Below, piece after piece: positions 51,114 to 61,940 of a DNA stretch of 64,000 nt (positions within the stretch are counted from its first letter, which is position 1; every line of letters starts with the position of its first letter). The stretch spans positions 14,670,856 to 14,734,855 of the forward strand of contig CM065706.1 in the NCBI GenBank assembly GCA_017654935.2, written 5' to 3'. The position numbers and the translations under genes were made by a program. The notes under the pieces are model-generated. The model worked only from the letters and a program-made list of their open reading frames with translations, did no database searches and was not told where the DNA came from. This DNA is from Phymorhynchus buccinoides. Lineage: Eukaryota; Mollusca; Gastropoda; Neogastropoda; Raphitomidae.

Positions 51114-54100
51114 CAATGGACATTATTTTTTATATGGTCACCATTTCAGGTTTGGGAAGAATCAGAGAACATTGAACATTGCTATTAGTGGCACAGAGGT
51201 AGCGCGTTCGCCTAGGGTGTCAAGTAAACCCAAGTTTGAACCTGGGTACAGGGGATTTTTTCCTCTCACATTTTGCACTAGGCCTGTGACGGTCTGAACA
51301 TGGAGTCTTTCAGGATGAGACGATAAACCGAGGTCCCATGTACCCAGGATCGAGAGAATGTTTTACTTTCACCCATGCAATAGGGTGTGAAGGGGTTAAG
51401 AATTTACCGTATTCTACGGACTATAAGGCAACGCTTTTTTCCCTAGACTGAGACCCCCTGCGCCTTATAATGTGACTGATAATATAGTAAGAAACTATAA
51501 TAACAAAATCTGAATTTTGTGTAAAATTTGGGGGGTGCGCCTTATAATCAGGTGCGCCTTGTAGTCCGTAAAATACGGTAAATTGCCGACCTGCCCATGC
51601 ACTTCCCCCGACCTACCCAGGTTTTTCTCATCGAAGCAGCCGAAAGCGTTCTTGAGCACGTCCTCGGGGTCGGTCCCGTTGAGCTTCTCCCCGAAGAGGG
51701 TGAGGAACATGGTGAAGTTGATGGGTCCGGGGGCCATGCCGATCATGACCTCCAGTTCCTCCTCGGAAGGGTTCTTCCCCAGGGACGTGTACATCTCAAA
51801 CAGGTCGTCCTTGTCCACGTAGCCGTCACGGTTCTGGTCGATCATGTTGAACGCCTCCTGCGACAAGGAGCAAAAGAAACAGGATCTCATTTCAAACTTG
51901 GTTTTAAAAGGGCACCCTGACGGATGAGTTTTTGTAAGAAACATGTCGAGATCACCAGGAAAACACCCTTTACAGAGATTGCAACTCACTTTGCTCTGGT
52001 TTCCTAGAAATCAAACCGTCAAATTGGCGATTCCTCCTTGGCGGAGGTGCCGGAAGTCAAATTCTTTCACCCAAAGAGAAGGCGTGTGCTGTCTCTTTTC
52101 TAATGGCCGCCAAACTGTTTGCACAAAATTTTCGCAATACAAGCCTTTTTATTAATTTATTTAAAATTTTATACAGTTTATTTAAAGGAGTTTCGCTCAC
52201 AACAAAGGAAATAGCTTTAATTTTTTTTTTTACTACACTACAAAAAAATAAAACGCTTCAACCACAATGAGTGACCTCCACCCACCCCATCCAAAATGGC
52301 TACTTTCTCCGGCATCTCCGCCAAGGAGGAATCGCCGTTTTGACGGGTTAATTTTTAGGAAACCAGAGCAAAGTGAGTGTTCCGATCCTTGAAAAGGCTG
52401 TCTTTCAGGTGATCTCGATGTGTTTCTTGCAAAAACTCATCCGTCAGGGTCCACCTTTAAGGTCATTCTTGAGTGCTATTTGGTTTCCTGTTGCGCGACT
52501 AATGTTCGCCCAACCAACTATATTTGTCCCCCTGTATTTCATGCAATTTACATCAAACTATCCTTTTTTGCACATAACTGTTTAGTTTACACCCTAAGCT
52601 ACCCCCCAAACCATAAACCATTTCACATTTTAAGCGTTTTTATTTTTGTCCACCAGTGTCCTATTTCTGGTGTCCCATTTTGGAGAACAACCCATTGGTG
52701 TTACTGTTATTACTGTAGCAGCCCTCACTGTTAAAATTTCATTTCCACCAATATTTCTATTATATGTCAGTGTGCATAATATGCTTTTGTTTTGTTTGTT
52801 TCCATAAAATCTGTGAAATGTATAAAAAAAAAGCTAAATAATTTTTTTTTTAAAAGACCCGAAAGGGCATATCACCATAATAAAAGTTGCCTTTTTTAAA
52901 TAAATTTAAAAAAAAGGATCATTGCCTGTTTAATTTAGTTGGGTTTTTTGGGTTTTTTGGGGGGAATGAAAAACAGTCACCATTGGGATTGCCTAACTAG
53001 TAACTAAGCAAAAATGCCAAAAACGCTTTGTGATCTACATCATAATATTCCTTCATCCATCCATTAACCCCTTGCCTGCCATATAACGTATCACGTACTG
53101 ACTTGATGACATCACTGATGACATCATCAGATGAAGAGGAATAACTCTGATATGCTGGTTTTTGCTCTAACACAGTCAAGAGAGCTATATCCCCAGACAG
53201 GTTTTGCCAGATTGGCTCTATCAGTTGTCTTGTTCATGGCAGGATTTGTACAATGTTTTTTTCTTTAATTTTCTCTGGCAGTCAAGGGGTTAAATTAATC
53301 ATCCATGTATCCTACCATTCATCCACTGATCCTTATCCCCTTTCCTCCAATGATCAATCCATTCAATTCAATTCATGATCAATCCATTAATCCATCCATA
53401 GATCCATCCGTCCAACAGTCCATCCATCCATCCGTGGTTCCTTCCAAGCATCCAATGATCCATACATTCCATTGATCCATCTATTTATCTATCCACTTAT
53501 CCATCCAACATATTGATGATCCATCTAATAATTCATCCGCCAATCCATCCATTTATTTCGCCTTAAATTCCTGTATCTGTACCTGGCTGAACATCCAAAT
53601 CCAAATCATCTTTATTATCTCATAACAGAGAAATTGCAGCCAGGTGCACATAACAAAAACAACAATAAACACAATTTATCAACAACAAAGAATATAAACT
53701 AACAACTAATAACACTACAATGTTGTAATTAGCAAACCGGACATGTTTTCGTAAACATGACGAACACATTGGAGGCGTAGCATTATTCTTTGCTTCGTTC
53801 GTTCATTTGTCTGTTCCTTCCTTCCTTCCTTATCCTTCCTTCCTTTTATCCTTCCTTCAATGTATCCTTCCTTCCTCCTGATAACTCACCTTGCATTCCT
53901 GAATCTGTGCCTGGTTGAACATGGCGAACACATTGGAGGCATAGCGTTATTCCTTGCTTCCTTCGTTCATTTGTTTCTTTCCTTCCTTCCTTCTTTCTAT
54001 CTTCCCTTCCTTCCTTCTGAAAACTCACCTTGAATTCCTGAATCTGTGCCTGGTTATTTCTTGCTTCGTTCATTCATTTCTTTCCTTCCTTCCTTCCTTC

Positions 54101-55480
54101 CTTCTGAAAACTCACCTTGAGTTCCTGAATCTGTGCCTGGTTGTTATTCCTTGCTTCGTTCATTCATTTCTTTCCTTCCTTCCTTCTGAAAACTCACCTT
54201 GAATTCCTGAATCTGTGCCTGGTTGTTATTCTTTGCTTCGTTCATTCATTTCTTTCCTTCCTTCCTTCCTTCCTTCTGAAAACTCACCTTGAGTTCCTGA
54301 ATCTGTGCCTGGTTGTTATTCTTTGCTTCGTTCATTCATTTCTTTCCTTCCTTCCTTCCTTCCTTCTGAAAACTCACCTTGAATTCCTGAATCTGTGCCT
54401 GGTTGTTATTCCTTGCTTCGTTCATTCATTTCTTTCCTTCCTTTCCTTCCTTCTGAAAACTCACCTTGAATTCCTGAATCTGTGCCTGGTTGTTATTCCT
54501 TGCTTCGTTCATTCATTTCTTTCCTTCCTTCCTTCCTTCCTTCTGAAAACTCACCTTGAATTCCTGAATCTGTGCCTGGTTGTTATTCCTTGCTTCGTTC
54601 ATTCATTTCTTTCCTTCCTTCCTTCTGAAAACTCACCTTGAATTCCTGAATCTGTGCCTGGTTGTTATTCCTTGCTTCGTTCATTCATTTCTTTCCTTCC
54701 TTCCTTCTGAAAACTCACCTTGAATTCCTGAATCTGTGCCTGGTTGTTATTCCTTGCTTCGTTCATTCATTTCTTTCCTTCCTTCCTTCCTTCCTTCTGA
54801 AAACTCACCTTGAATTCCTGAATCTGTGCCTGGTTGTTATTCTTTGCTTCGTTCATTCATTTCTTTCCTTCCTTCCTTCTGAAAACTCACCTTGAATTCC
54901 TGAATCTGTGCCTGGTTGTTATTCCTTGCTTCGTTCATTCATTTCTTTCCTTCCTTCCTTCTTTCTATCTTCCCCTCCTTCCTTCTGAAAACTCACCTTG
55001 AATTCCTGAATCTGTGCCTGGTTGTTATTCCTTGCTTCGTTCATTCATTTCTTTCCTTCCTTCCTTCCTTCTGAAAACTCACCTTGAATTCCTGAATCTG
55101 TGCCTGGTTGTTATTCTTTGCTTCGTTCATTCATTTCTTTCCTTCCTTCCTTCCTTCCTTCTGAAAACTCACCTTGAATTCCTGAATCTGTGCCTGGTTG
55201 TTATTCCTTGCTTCGTTCATTCATTTCTTTCCTTCCTTCCTTCCTTCCTTCTGATAACTTACCTTGAATTCCTGTATCTGGTTGAACATGGTGAACACAC
55301 TGGAGGCATGACATTATTCCTTGCTTCGTTCGTTCATTTTTCTGTTTGTTCTTTCCTTCCTTCCTTCTGAAAACTCACCTTGAATTCCTGAATCTGTGCC
55401 TGGTTGAACATAGCAAACACATTGGATGTGTAGCGCTGGGTGCGAGTCCGCTGCTTCTTCTTGGATCGTGTGCTCGACAT
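47573..55480 (-). CDS. Myosin regulatory light chain, three coding exons
   Basis: The join (minus strand) is 55480-55379, 51857-51617, 47928-47573: 233 codons including TAG. The protein binds the IQ2 region of the myosin II heavy chain neck and controls motor activity. It opens [20 protein letters not shown]; Thr18/Ser19 in QRYTSNVF correspond to the MLCK/ROCK phosphorylation pair. Residues 41-52 ([12 protein letters not shown]) form the EF-hand 1 divalent-cation loop. [20 protein letters not shown] and [10 protein letters not shown] complete the four EF-hand-like lobes. It is close to vertebrate MYL9/MYL12 and insect sqh (about 172-174 residues). From about residue 172 it carries a ~60-residue extension rich in Thr, then Gln/Gly/Ser/Glu. 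Exon phases are 0 and 1. I would call it the nonmuscle/smooth-type paralogue; the symbol is left open because MYL9/MYL12 assignments do not transfer cleanly to molluscs. Confidence 0.92.
47938..49226. mobile_element. Giant TA-flanked MITE expanded by two internal tandem arrays
   Basis: TACAGTGGAACCTCCCTTAT at the left and the eroded GGTCTTATACTGTA at the right bound it. A 35-bp unit (CTTCAAACATCATCCAAAAT then GAGGTCTTATAAGAC) repeats about 15 times (47960-48500). A ~75-bp unit (GTAATTGTAATACTTACAAA, GAAGGGCAATGTCTCAGAG) repeats about nine times (48537-49215). Both units are present once in the ~185-bp copies at 21558 and 26620. Confidence 0.85.
49349..49595. mobile_element. TTAA-flanked MITE (CCCTTTC family)
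   Basis: TTTAACCCTTTCACCGCCAG to TTTGGCGGTGAAAGGGTTAA, in MRLC intron 2. Confidence 0.87.
49680..50055 (-). mobile_element. tRNA-derived SINE, nearly full length
   Basis: On the minus strand: GGCACAGAGGTAGCGCATTC (A box), GTTCGAACCTGGGTACAGGG (B box), GATGAGACGATAAACCGAGG core, TTGTCGTTTGGTCAAAATTT, a C-rich run and GGGAGCAACCCGAATTTCAC tail. Confidence 0.85.
50120..50455 (+). mobile_element. SINE with AGAAGAAGAA tail
   Basis: ATAGTTCCCCCACCTTCTGG, AACTTCCTCTTATCTGCC, TGATTTATTGGCCCATTCTC and TCAGCTGTATGCAGCGGGGA lead to GGGAATGCAGAAGAAGAAAG. It has the same order as 60985-61260. Confidence 0.65.
50590..50865. repeat. SINE piece with perfect 47-bp hairpin
   Basis: GCAGAGAACTTCCAGAAGGT onward (50733-50779) is exactly inverted at 50813-50859 around a 33-bp loop. 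It lies within a minus-oriented copy of the CTTCCAGAAGG SINE. A long poly-G follows at about 50864-50885. Confidence 0.75.
51180..51345 (+). mobile_element. tRNA-derived SINE, 5' half
   Basis: GTGGCACAGAGGTAGCGCGT (A box), AAGTTTGAACCTGGGTACAG (B box) and GATGAGACGATAAACCGAGG core, ending at CCCATGTACCCA. Confidence 0.75.
51405..51583. mobile_element. GGCGCACC short inverted element
   Basis: TACCGTATTCTACGGACTAT and TAGTCCGTAAAATACGGTA are inverted ends, with GGGGGGTGCGCCTTATAATC inside. It lies in MRLC intron 2, 34 nt downstream of exon 2 in the direction of transcription. Confidence 0.8.
51617..51857 (-). CDS. MRLC coding exon 2
   Basis: It follows CTCCTTGTCGCAG and encodes [20 protein letters not shown] through [18 protein letters not shown], ending in phase 1 at GTAGGT. 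It holds EF-hand 1 and the conserved [20 protein letters not shown] block. A ~555-bp MITE lies 47 nt upstream of its acceptor side. Confidence 0.93.
51905..52460. mobile_element. AGGGGCACC MITE, full copy
   Basis: AAAAGGGCACCCTGACGGAT to ATCCGTCAGGGTCCACCTTT, with internal GGCGATTCCTCCTTGGCGGA and TGAGTGACCTCCACCCACCC. It matches 8635-9190. Confidence 0.82.
52461..53063. other. MRLC intron 1, no feature recognised
   Basis: A/T-rich sequence with homopolymer runs; no gene or identifiable repeat. Confidence 0.55.
53064..53293. mobile_element. TTAA-flanked MITE, family B
   Basis: TTAACCCCTTGCCTGCCA to TGGCAGTCAAGGGGTTAA. Closely similar to 32703-32910, including GATGACATCACTGATGACAT. Confidence 0.88.
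53310..53560. repeat. CATC-rich degenerate microsatellite
   Basis: CCATCCATCCATC-type repeats with many interruptions (ATCCATCCATTAATCC). Confidence 0.7.
53565..53950 (-). pseudogene. Longer decayed copies of MRLC exon 1
   Basis: On the minus strand, 53565-53600 reads [11 protein letters not shown]. About 53751-53795 reads YASNVFVMF. Positions 53946-53890 read [19 protein letters not shown] followed by GTGAGT. The phospho-site Thr is Ala in these (YASNVF versus YTSNVF). None has an evident acceptor, so they look like exon duplicates, perhaps of an older exon variant. Confidence 0.65.
53885..55370 (-). repeat. Minisatellite built from MRLC exon 1 end plus donor, ~16 copies
   Basis: The 80-92-bp unit contains, on the minus strand, AACCAGGCACAGATTCAGGA then ATTCAAG|GTGAGTTTTCAG, that is the codons NQAQIQEFK and a consensus donor. 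A GGAAGG-rich spacer and GAATGAACGAAGCAAGGAAT complete it. Copies lie near 54023, 54109, 54193, 54285, 54374, 54462, 54550, 54634, 54714, 54804, 54885, 54994, 55079 and 55168. Longer copies are at 53890 and 55258 ([17 protein letters not shown], donor GTAAGT). Confidence 0.88.
55379..55480 (-). CDS. MRLC coding exon 1
   Basis: It encodes 34 residues from the ATG (codon at 55480-55478) to QAQIQEFK and ends at a consensus GTGAGT donor. It carries the basic N-terminus and the YTSNVF phospho-site. The last ~30 nt plus donor are amplified many times in the following intron. Upstream, TTTTCTTCACAG near 55602 could be the acceptor joining a 5' noncoding exon. Confidence 0.92.
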
Positions 55481-55799
55481 TTTGAGGGTTGGTGAGCGCT
55501 GTCTTCAACTCAATTTTTTTCTTGAATGTCCCTTGTCTTTGTGCTTTATTTCTTTCTTCCTTCCTTCCTTCCTTCCCCGCCTCTGCTTCCTGCCTTTTTC
55601 TGCTGTGAAGAAAAGATTTCTTAGCAAACCTGATTAAAAACTAATTGTCAGAATAATTTGTTCATGCAGTGGGAATAAGGTCATGTTCTTTTATTTATAG
55701 TAATTATACACTTGCATGCGAGCATATATGGGATGCATGCACTAACACCCATGCGCACGCACACATATACACCTACACATGCATGCGCATAAGCACACA

Positions 55800-55930
55800 C
55801 ACACACACACACACTAAAGTGTGTACAATTACTTCTATATAAAGAAGTTGGTCACCACCACAGAAGAAGAAGAAGACACGAGTTTTGGGCTGTTGATCTT
55901 CTTAGTCATTATGATTAAACATTCCGTCTG

Positions 55931-55987
<57 letters not shown>

Positions 55988-56421
55988 CCCCTACACATGC
56001 AAAACATTTTTTTTCATAAAAAAACAACTCAGACGGCATAGACCTAGTCACGGGCTAGTGGGGGAAAAAATCAGAGAGAGAGAAAGAGAGACAGACAGAG
56101 AGAGAGAGACATACAGTGAGAGAGACAGACATTTGACACTTGACTGTTTTAATTGCCATTGACAATACAAATTACAATCTTCATGGCAAGGGAACACGTG
56201 ATTTGAACTTAACTAATAATCAAAGGAAACGGAAAAAAGTATAATTATAAGAAAATAACAAACCAAAAGGATCATCCGCCAGTCATTCAATTATAATAAA
56301 CAGGTCAAAGCAGCTATTTACGCAAACAAAACAAGCATAAATTGAAACTTCCACACTTCACACACATAAATGCAACCAGAGAGAGACAGAGAGAGAGAGA
56401 GACAGAGAGAGAGAGAGAGAC

Positions 56422-56457
<36 letters not shown>

Positions 56458-56490
56458 ATTCAAATGCATAATTTCTAGAAGTTGAAAGGG
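55800..56490. repeat. CA, TC and GA microsatellites in MRLC 5' intron
   Basis: (CA)n is near 55795-55813, (TC)n at 55933-55982 and GAGAGA-rich stretches at 56070-56130 and 56375-56455. Nothing else is recognised here. Confidence 0.8.
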
Positions 56491-56674
56491 ACAAAATACA
56501 CCAAGAACCCATCTCTCCCTCCAGCGACTAAAATAGGTGCGTAAACTAGGCCTAGGCCTAAAGGGACCTTTGTTAAAAAGTTGTAAAAGACCCCAATTAA
56601 TTAAATTTTCGAAGGCACGAGTATACACTATAGAGGCCTACAGGTGAAACAAACTTTCTCTGCACTTGACTTAC

Positions 56675-57050
56675 CCCTCGCAAAATGCTTCACGCCCCAA
56701 AAAAGAAACTTTCAATACTACAAAACTTTGGCTCACAGTTTCAAAATGGCGCAGTGGGATCGTCTGGGTAGGCTGCCAAGCAGACTGATGCGTAGGTAGG
56801 CCTAATCTTGAAGGGGAATGCGCGTGTGGGCCGAACAGAATGTGTGCTGACTTGGGACTGGAAGAGCGGCAGAAGAAGAAGAGGGTGGGGTTGTGTGTGT
56901 GTTCCTGTTTCTCTCTCTCTCTCATTCCTGCAAGAACACAACTGCGAGAGATAGGCCTAGACTAGGCCTAACAGCACAGTCTGTGCTAGGGCCTCGCACT
57001 GCGTTTCACCCCGTTGGGAAGTTTCTGTTGTTGCACGTGCGGTGAGTGTG
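56675..57050 (-). promoter_or_regulatory. Probable MRLC 5' noncoding exon and promoter
   Basis: On the minus strand GCGAGGG|GTAAGT at 56675 is a strong donor, and a candidate acceptor TTTTCTTCACAG lies before the ATG exon. The region is less A/T-rich than its surroundings. On the + strand AAAATGGCG (56743-56751) matches the YY1 core often found near transcription starts. The start site is not determined; assignment rests on splice signals and position. Confidence 0.4.
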
Positions 57051-57126
57051 GTGTTTCTTTTACGCTAGAGTAGTTTAGGGAATTGCCCTATGTCAATGTA
57101 GCTCTACAAGTACAGTGGCACCTCCC

Positions 57127-57371
57127 TTATCCCTTTTGCCGTCAAAGTCGCATTTCAGCACCACAGTGATTTAACACCTATGTCACTAAAAACATCAAAT
57201 TGGGGTCTATTATCCAAATACCCTATTGCCTTAGTTTGGGGAAGTAAGGATAGACCTTATTTTATGTATGTCGCAAGAGAATCCCCAATACTGCAAACAG
57301 CTTTTGTTCTCTACACAGGTACATTTAATGGCCATTTTGGGCTGAAATGTGGCTGGCGGTGAAAGGGTTAA
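57127..57371. mobile_element. TTAA MITE nested in a TA-flanked MITE
   Basis: CCCTTTTGCCGTCAAAGTCG to TGGCGGTGAAAGGGTTAA. The target CTCCCTTATAAGACC of the host MITE is split, giving TTAT and TTAA at the two borders. Confidence 0.82.
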
Positions 57372-57397
57372 AAGACCTCCCATTATAAGACTCCCTC

Positions 57398-57805
57398 CCC
57401 TGCCCTGCTCTCATGGTGACCTCAGTTTCGGTTTCCGATCCAGTCTATGCCTTGGTGCGTTCGGGTCAAAGTCATGGGGATCAGTGTGTTCTGGGGAGCT
57501 GTCGGTGGACGGTCGTGGTGGCGCCCTCGGAGGAGGACCTCACTCACGCTGGCTACGCGACTAAGAGAATAGTGTCGTCAGTAGGGGGCTTAGTAGGTGG
57601 TGTCCTGAACAGGCTCCACTGAACTCCACCGAAGTGACTCAGCAGAAGTGCAGTGTCTCCTCGGTTGGTTGCCTCCTGACGGCCTAACGTTGATTCGCTC
57701 CCCTTGGACTGCTGGTCTCGGATTCTGCGACTTGAACAAACCGGGATGTAGCTGCGAATTGGGATTCGGAACGAGCGGCGTGGGAGCAACGCCACTGTAC
57801 GGCCC
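57398..57805 (-). mobile_element. ~410-bp dispersed repeat, second copy
   Basis: TGCCCTGCTCTCATGGTGAC to CGGATTCTGCGACTTG.. is the inverse of 39690-40095, with few differences. Confidence 0.75.
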
Positions 57806-58559
57806 AGAAGATGGGACAGCAAAAAAACACACACACAAAAAACAAAAAAACTCCCTCCCACATAAGACCTACGTCTTTGAGACATTGCTCTTCTTTGTAA
57901 GTATTAAAATTACCCCCCTTATTAGTTATAAGACCCCTCCCTTACAAGACCTCATTTTGGATGATTTTTGAAGGTCTTATTTGTAAGGGAGGTTCCACTG
58001 TAATATCTGACTGTACACGTATATTTAGGCCTATATATTATACGCGTAAAGACTGATCAGTAGCATAAGCCATCTTGATCAAATTTCACATGCTGGCATC
58101 ATGGTGATTTGTTTCTAATGAGAGAGAGAGTTAGTTAGTTAGTCTGTTAAAGTCCCGTCAACACTGAGCTATGGTTATCTCAGGACTGTCACCGCATAAA
58201 GTTCTACCACGTATAGCAAAACACAAATCCATGAATCTTAACAACGTACAAAACCTGCAAACAAAAAATGTAGTACAATTCATAACATGACACTTCCATC
58301 ATTATACCCTATAGCACATAAGTCCACACAGTGCTGGAAACGTGGAGCCACGCTACTCTCATTTATCGGATCCAGGTTTTTTTAAAAAAAACAGTAAAAA
58401 AGCTATAATACATAAAAAATGCTATATAAGCAAATATGCACTGCAGAATGGACAACAGGTGCCCACTCAAGTGCGCAAATATCATCACGCGTGGATGCCA
58501 GTGTACAATAAAAAAAAAACCCACACCTGGCATGTCATAAATTGTAAAAAGGAAAAACG

Positions 58560-58760
58560 TGGAAGGGTTTTATAGAAAAAATGCAGGTGAATGGACCAAT
58601 AAGGCAGAAAAAAGTAGACGCCAGAAAGCAAAAAGAAGAGAAAAGGCAGAGTCAAAGAGAGTGATAGAGTAGGGGAAGTTACTAGCATAGAACTTCCAGA
58701 AGAAGGGGGAACTATTTCTGCTGAAAGACCCCCCGGTATCCCCACGGGAGGGCCCTAACC
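58560..58760 (-). mobile_element. SINE fragment (CTTCCAGAAGG family)
   Basis: GCAGGTGAATGGACCAATAA through GAACTTCCAGAAGAAGGGGG and GACCCCCCGGTATCCCC. It is followed by poly-C at 58855-58880. Confidence 0.6.
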
Positions 58761-58907
58761 ACATAAGCCAGCCTAAGCCGTTGCCCGCCTCCTACGACGA
58801 GGACGTGTGGTTGGACTTTAGGAGGCTGCTGCTGGGCTACTCTCCGTCCGTAAGCCCCCCCCCCCCCCCCCCCCCCCCCCCCATGATAGGTGGAAGCCCG
58901 CCGGGGG

Positions 58908-59505
<598 letters not shown>

Positions 59506-59814
59506 ATCCATGAGATGAAATATATTTTAACCATCCACTCTCTTCCTTACAAAACAACACACACACACACACACAATGAAAACAGTCCAAATTGCTGAGA
59601 TACTAAGAACACAAACACGAGTTAGATTTGATCATTTAAACAAGATCACCGAGACCCAATTTCAGTTACAGAAACACATAGTATATATAATTCTGTATTA
59701 TATACGTAGCTAAACTTCACAAAACATATTAACAAACAAATAGCATGGACATAGTGCAATATTTTGGCTGACATGTTTTTTATATTGTAGAAGAAAACTA
59801 TTGTTCCCCATGCA

Positions 59815-60182
59815 CTCTTTATATAGTCACAGAGGCGTCTCTGTGAAATTCGGGTTGCTCCCACCTGGAGAGCGCGTCGCAACCAGAGGCGTGCCACCCA
59901 ATTTTTTATTTTTTTTTGCATGCGATTTTTGTGTGACTGATGAAGTAGGAAAGGGGGAGTTTGGTAAATTTTGACCAAATGACAACTTTTTTGTTGCCAC
60001 TGGGCTTAACGTGTGCTAAGTGCATGGGCACACGGGACCTGGGTTTATCGTCTCATCCGAAAGACTCCACGTTCAGACCGTAAGGCCTAGTGCAAAGTGA
60101 GAGGAAAAATCCCTAGCTGTACCCAGGTTCGAACTCGGGTTTACTTGACACGAGGCGAACGCGTTACCTCTGTGCCACTCTA
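59815..60182 (-). mobile_element. tRNA-derived SINE, full length
   Basis: On the minus strand: AGTGGCACAGAGGTAACGCG, GTTCGAACCTGGGTACAGCT, GATGAGACGATAAACCCAGG core, TTGTCATTTGGTCAAAATTT, CATCAGTCACACAAAAATCG and the GGGAGCAACCCGAATTTCAC tail. Confidence 0.85.
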
Positions 60183-60404
60183 CACCCTACACTGGGGATA
60201 ATAATGACATTTATATTGAAGAATGAAATCACACTGAAGGGGTACGTATTGCTTGGTTTTTAAGGTCAGCATAACATGCAAGCTTTACAACATAAGCCTA
60301 AAATAAAATAAAAACATTATTTTGCCAGCACAGATCAATTATTTCGCCAACTTTATGAATGTAAAACCCCCACCCAACCAGGATTATCGTTATAATGATC
60401 TTAC

Positions 60405-60622
60405 TAGGGGAAGACGGGGTAAAAAGCGCATGGGCGGGTAAGAAGCCCACCCCAATTATCTCATGAAATAAAGAAAATTTCAGTCAAATTTGCCCCTGAG
60501 ACGAATGCTAGACATTAACGCTCGTCTCATGGGCAAAATGAGACTGAAATTTGCTTCATTTCATGAGATAATTGGGGTGGGCTTCTTACCCGCCCATGCG
60601 CTTTTTACCCCGTCTTCCCCTA
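60405..60622. mobile_element. 218-bp fold-back MITE, copy 2
   Basis: TAGGGGAAGACGGGGTAAAA to TTTTACCCCGTCTTCCCCTA. It is the reverse complement of 43599-43816 with only a few visible differences, mostly in the loop (ATGCTAGACATTAACG). Confidence 0.88.
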
Positions 60623-60984
60623 CAAAAGCTTAAAAATCACCAAAGAGATCTGTCTCAAGTTGTGTGTTAGTTAAAAGGCGGCGGCTACAAACAAACGAAC
60701 AAACACACAAGTAAACAGCACACAAAAAACCGCTTCTTTTTGTTATCAGGGGGGAAGATGACTCATTTTGGCCATATGGGCTGGGAACGAAGAAGAAGAA
60801 GTTTCTATAAATTAATCTACTCCATCCTGCTGGCCTGAGGGAGAAGGGAGCAAACCGCACTCAAGCACAGATGAAATGCCCGGTTCTCTCCCTTAGACCT
60901 TTCTTGCGCTGTCTGCTTTTCAACCTAGAAGTGGGTTGGGGTGGGGGGGGGGGGGGGGGGTGCAGAGGAGAGTCCGGGTGTGTG

Positions 60985-61260
60985 GGTGTGTGCTTGTAAC
61001 TTCCTCTAATCTGCCACTCTCTTTGACTCTGCCTTTTCCCTTTACTTTCTGTCTTCTACTGTCTTTCTGATTTATTGGCCCCATTCTCCTGCCCTTTAAA
61101 AAAAAAAAAAATCTTCCAAATAATGTTTCTCCTTTGAGCTCCTCGGAAACCGGAATGTGTTGGCTGTATGCAGCGGAGAGACCAGTGAAAACTGAAAACC
61201 GGACACATACGTACCTTATCCATTATGGCTATATGGCCTGGGAACGCAGAAGAAGAAATA
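60985..61260 (+). mobile_element. SINE with AGAAGAAGAA tail
   Basis: CTTGTAACTTCCTCTAATCT, TGATTTATTGGCCCCATTCT, GTTGGCTGTATGCAGCGGAG and GGCCTGGGAACGCAGAAGAA. Sequence before it includes a poly-G run (60942-60960). Confidence 0.65.
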
Positions 61261-61344
61261 ATACAAAACTACATATCCATCAATTTGTTTCTGTGTTTAG
61301 CAACAAGCATGACTTGTTCAAAACAAGCACAGGGACGTCGTACA

Positions 61345-61940
61345 GGCAACGAAAGACACAATGTTCAATAAAAAATCTTTATACACGATAATCAGACCAT
61401 TAAATAGACTTTACTCATTCATTTAACTTCATGAAAAAAACACCAAGCGTGTCGCCAAGCGGCAGACATGTTCTTTGCCTGTTACGCCCCCCCCCCCTCC
61501 CCTACCCCTCACATCGTCGGCCCCGTCCTCTTCGCGTTCTTTTTGGTGAGATACCTCCACACAAAAGTTGAAGTGATTCTGCCCATAGGTTCATGAGATA
61601 CAGCTCGGACGAGCAGGGAAAAGATCAAGGTCAAAGAGCTTCAAAAGACACAATGTTCAATAAAATCTTTATATACGATAACACAATACCATTAAATAGA
61701 CTTTACTCATTCATTTAACTTCATGAAAAAACCCACCAAGCGTGTCGCCAAGCGGCAGACATGTTCTTTGCCTGATACCCCCCCCCCCCCTACCCCTTTC
61801 CCCTCACATCTTCGGCCCCCGTCCTCTTCGAGTCCTTTGGGTGAGACACCTCCACACAAAATTTGAGGTGATTCCGCCCATAGGTTCATGAGATACAGCC
61901 CGGACGAGCAGGAAAAAGATCAAGGTCAAAGAGCTTCAAA
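61345..61940. repeat. ~290-bp direct duplication
   Basis: AAGACACAATGTTCAATAAA through GTGTCGCCAAGCGGCAGACA, a poly-C run and AGATCAAGGTCAAAGAGCTT occur twice (61352-61635 and 61645-61938) with small differences. Confidence 0.85.

Larger units (their letters stand above)
57111..58002. mobile_element. TA-flanked MITE carrying two nested insertions
   Basis: The left end TACAGTGGCACCTCCCTTA is interrupted at 57127 by a TTAA MITE. The element resumes as AAAGACCTCCCATTATAAGA (57372-57397), is interrupted again by the 410-bp repeat (57398-57805), and resumes near 57850 to end AGGGAGGTTCCACTGTA. Confidence 0.8.

Noticed and set aside
51187..51245. tRNA gene
   Set aside because: A and B boxes are present but the body does not fold as a tRNA and is followed by SINE core sequence. 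The same applies to 25828, 50040 and 60170.
53954..55370. Plus-strand frames repeating [20 protein letters not shown], membrane-protein-like
   Set aside because: They are the antisense of the exon-derived MRLC minisatellite. Hydrophobicity comes from the TTCCTTCC spacer.
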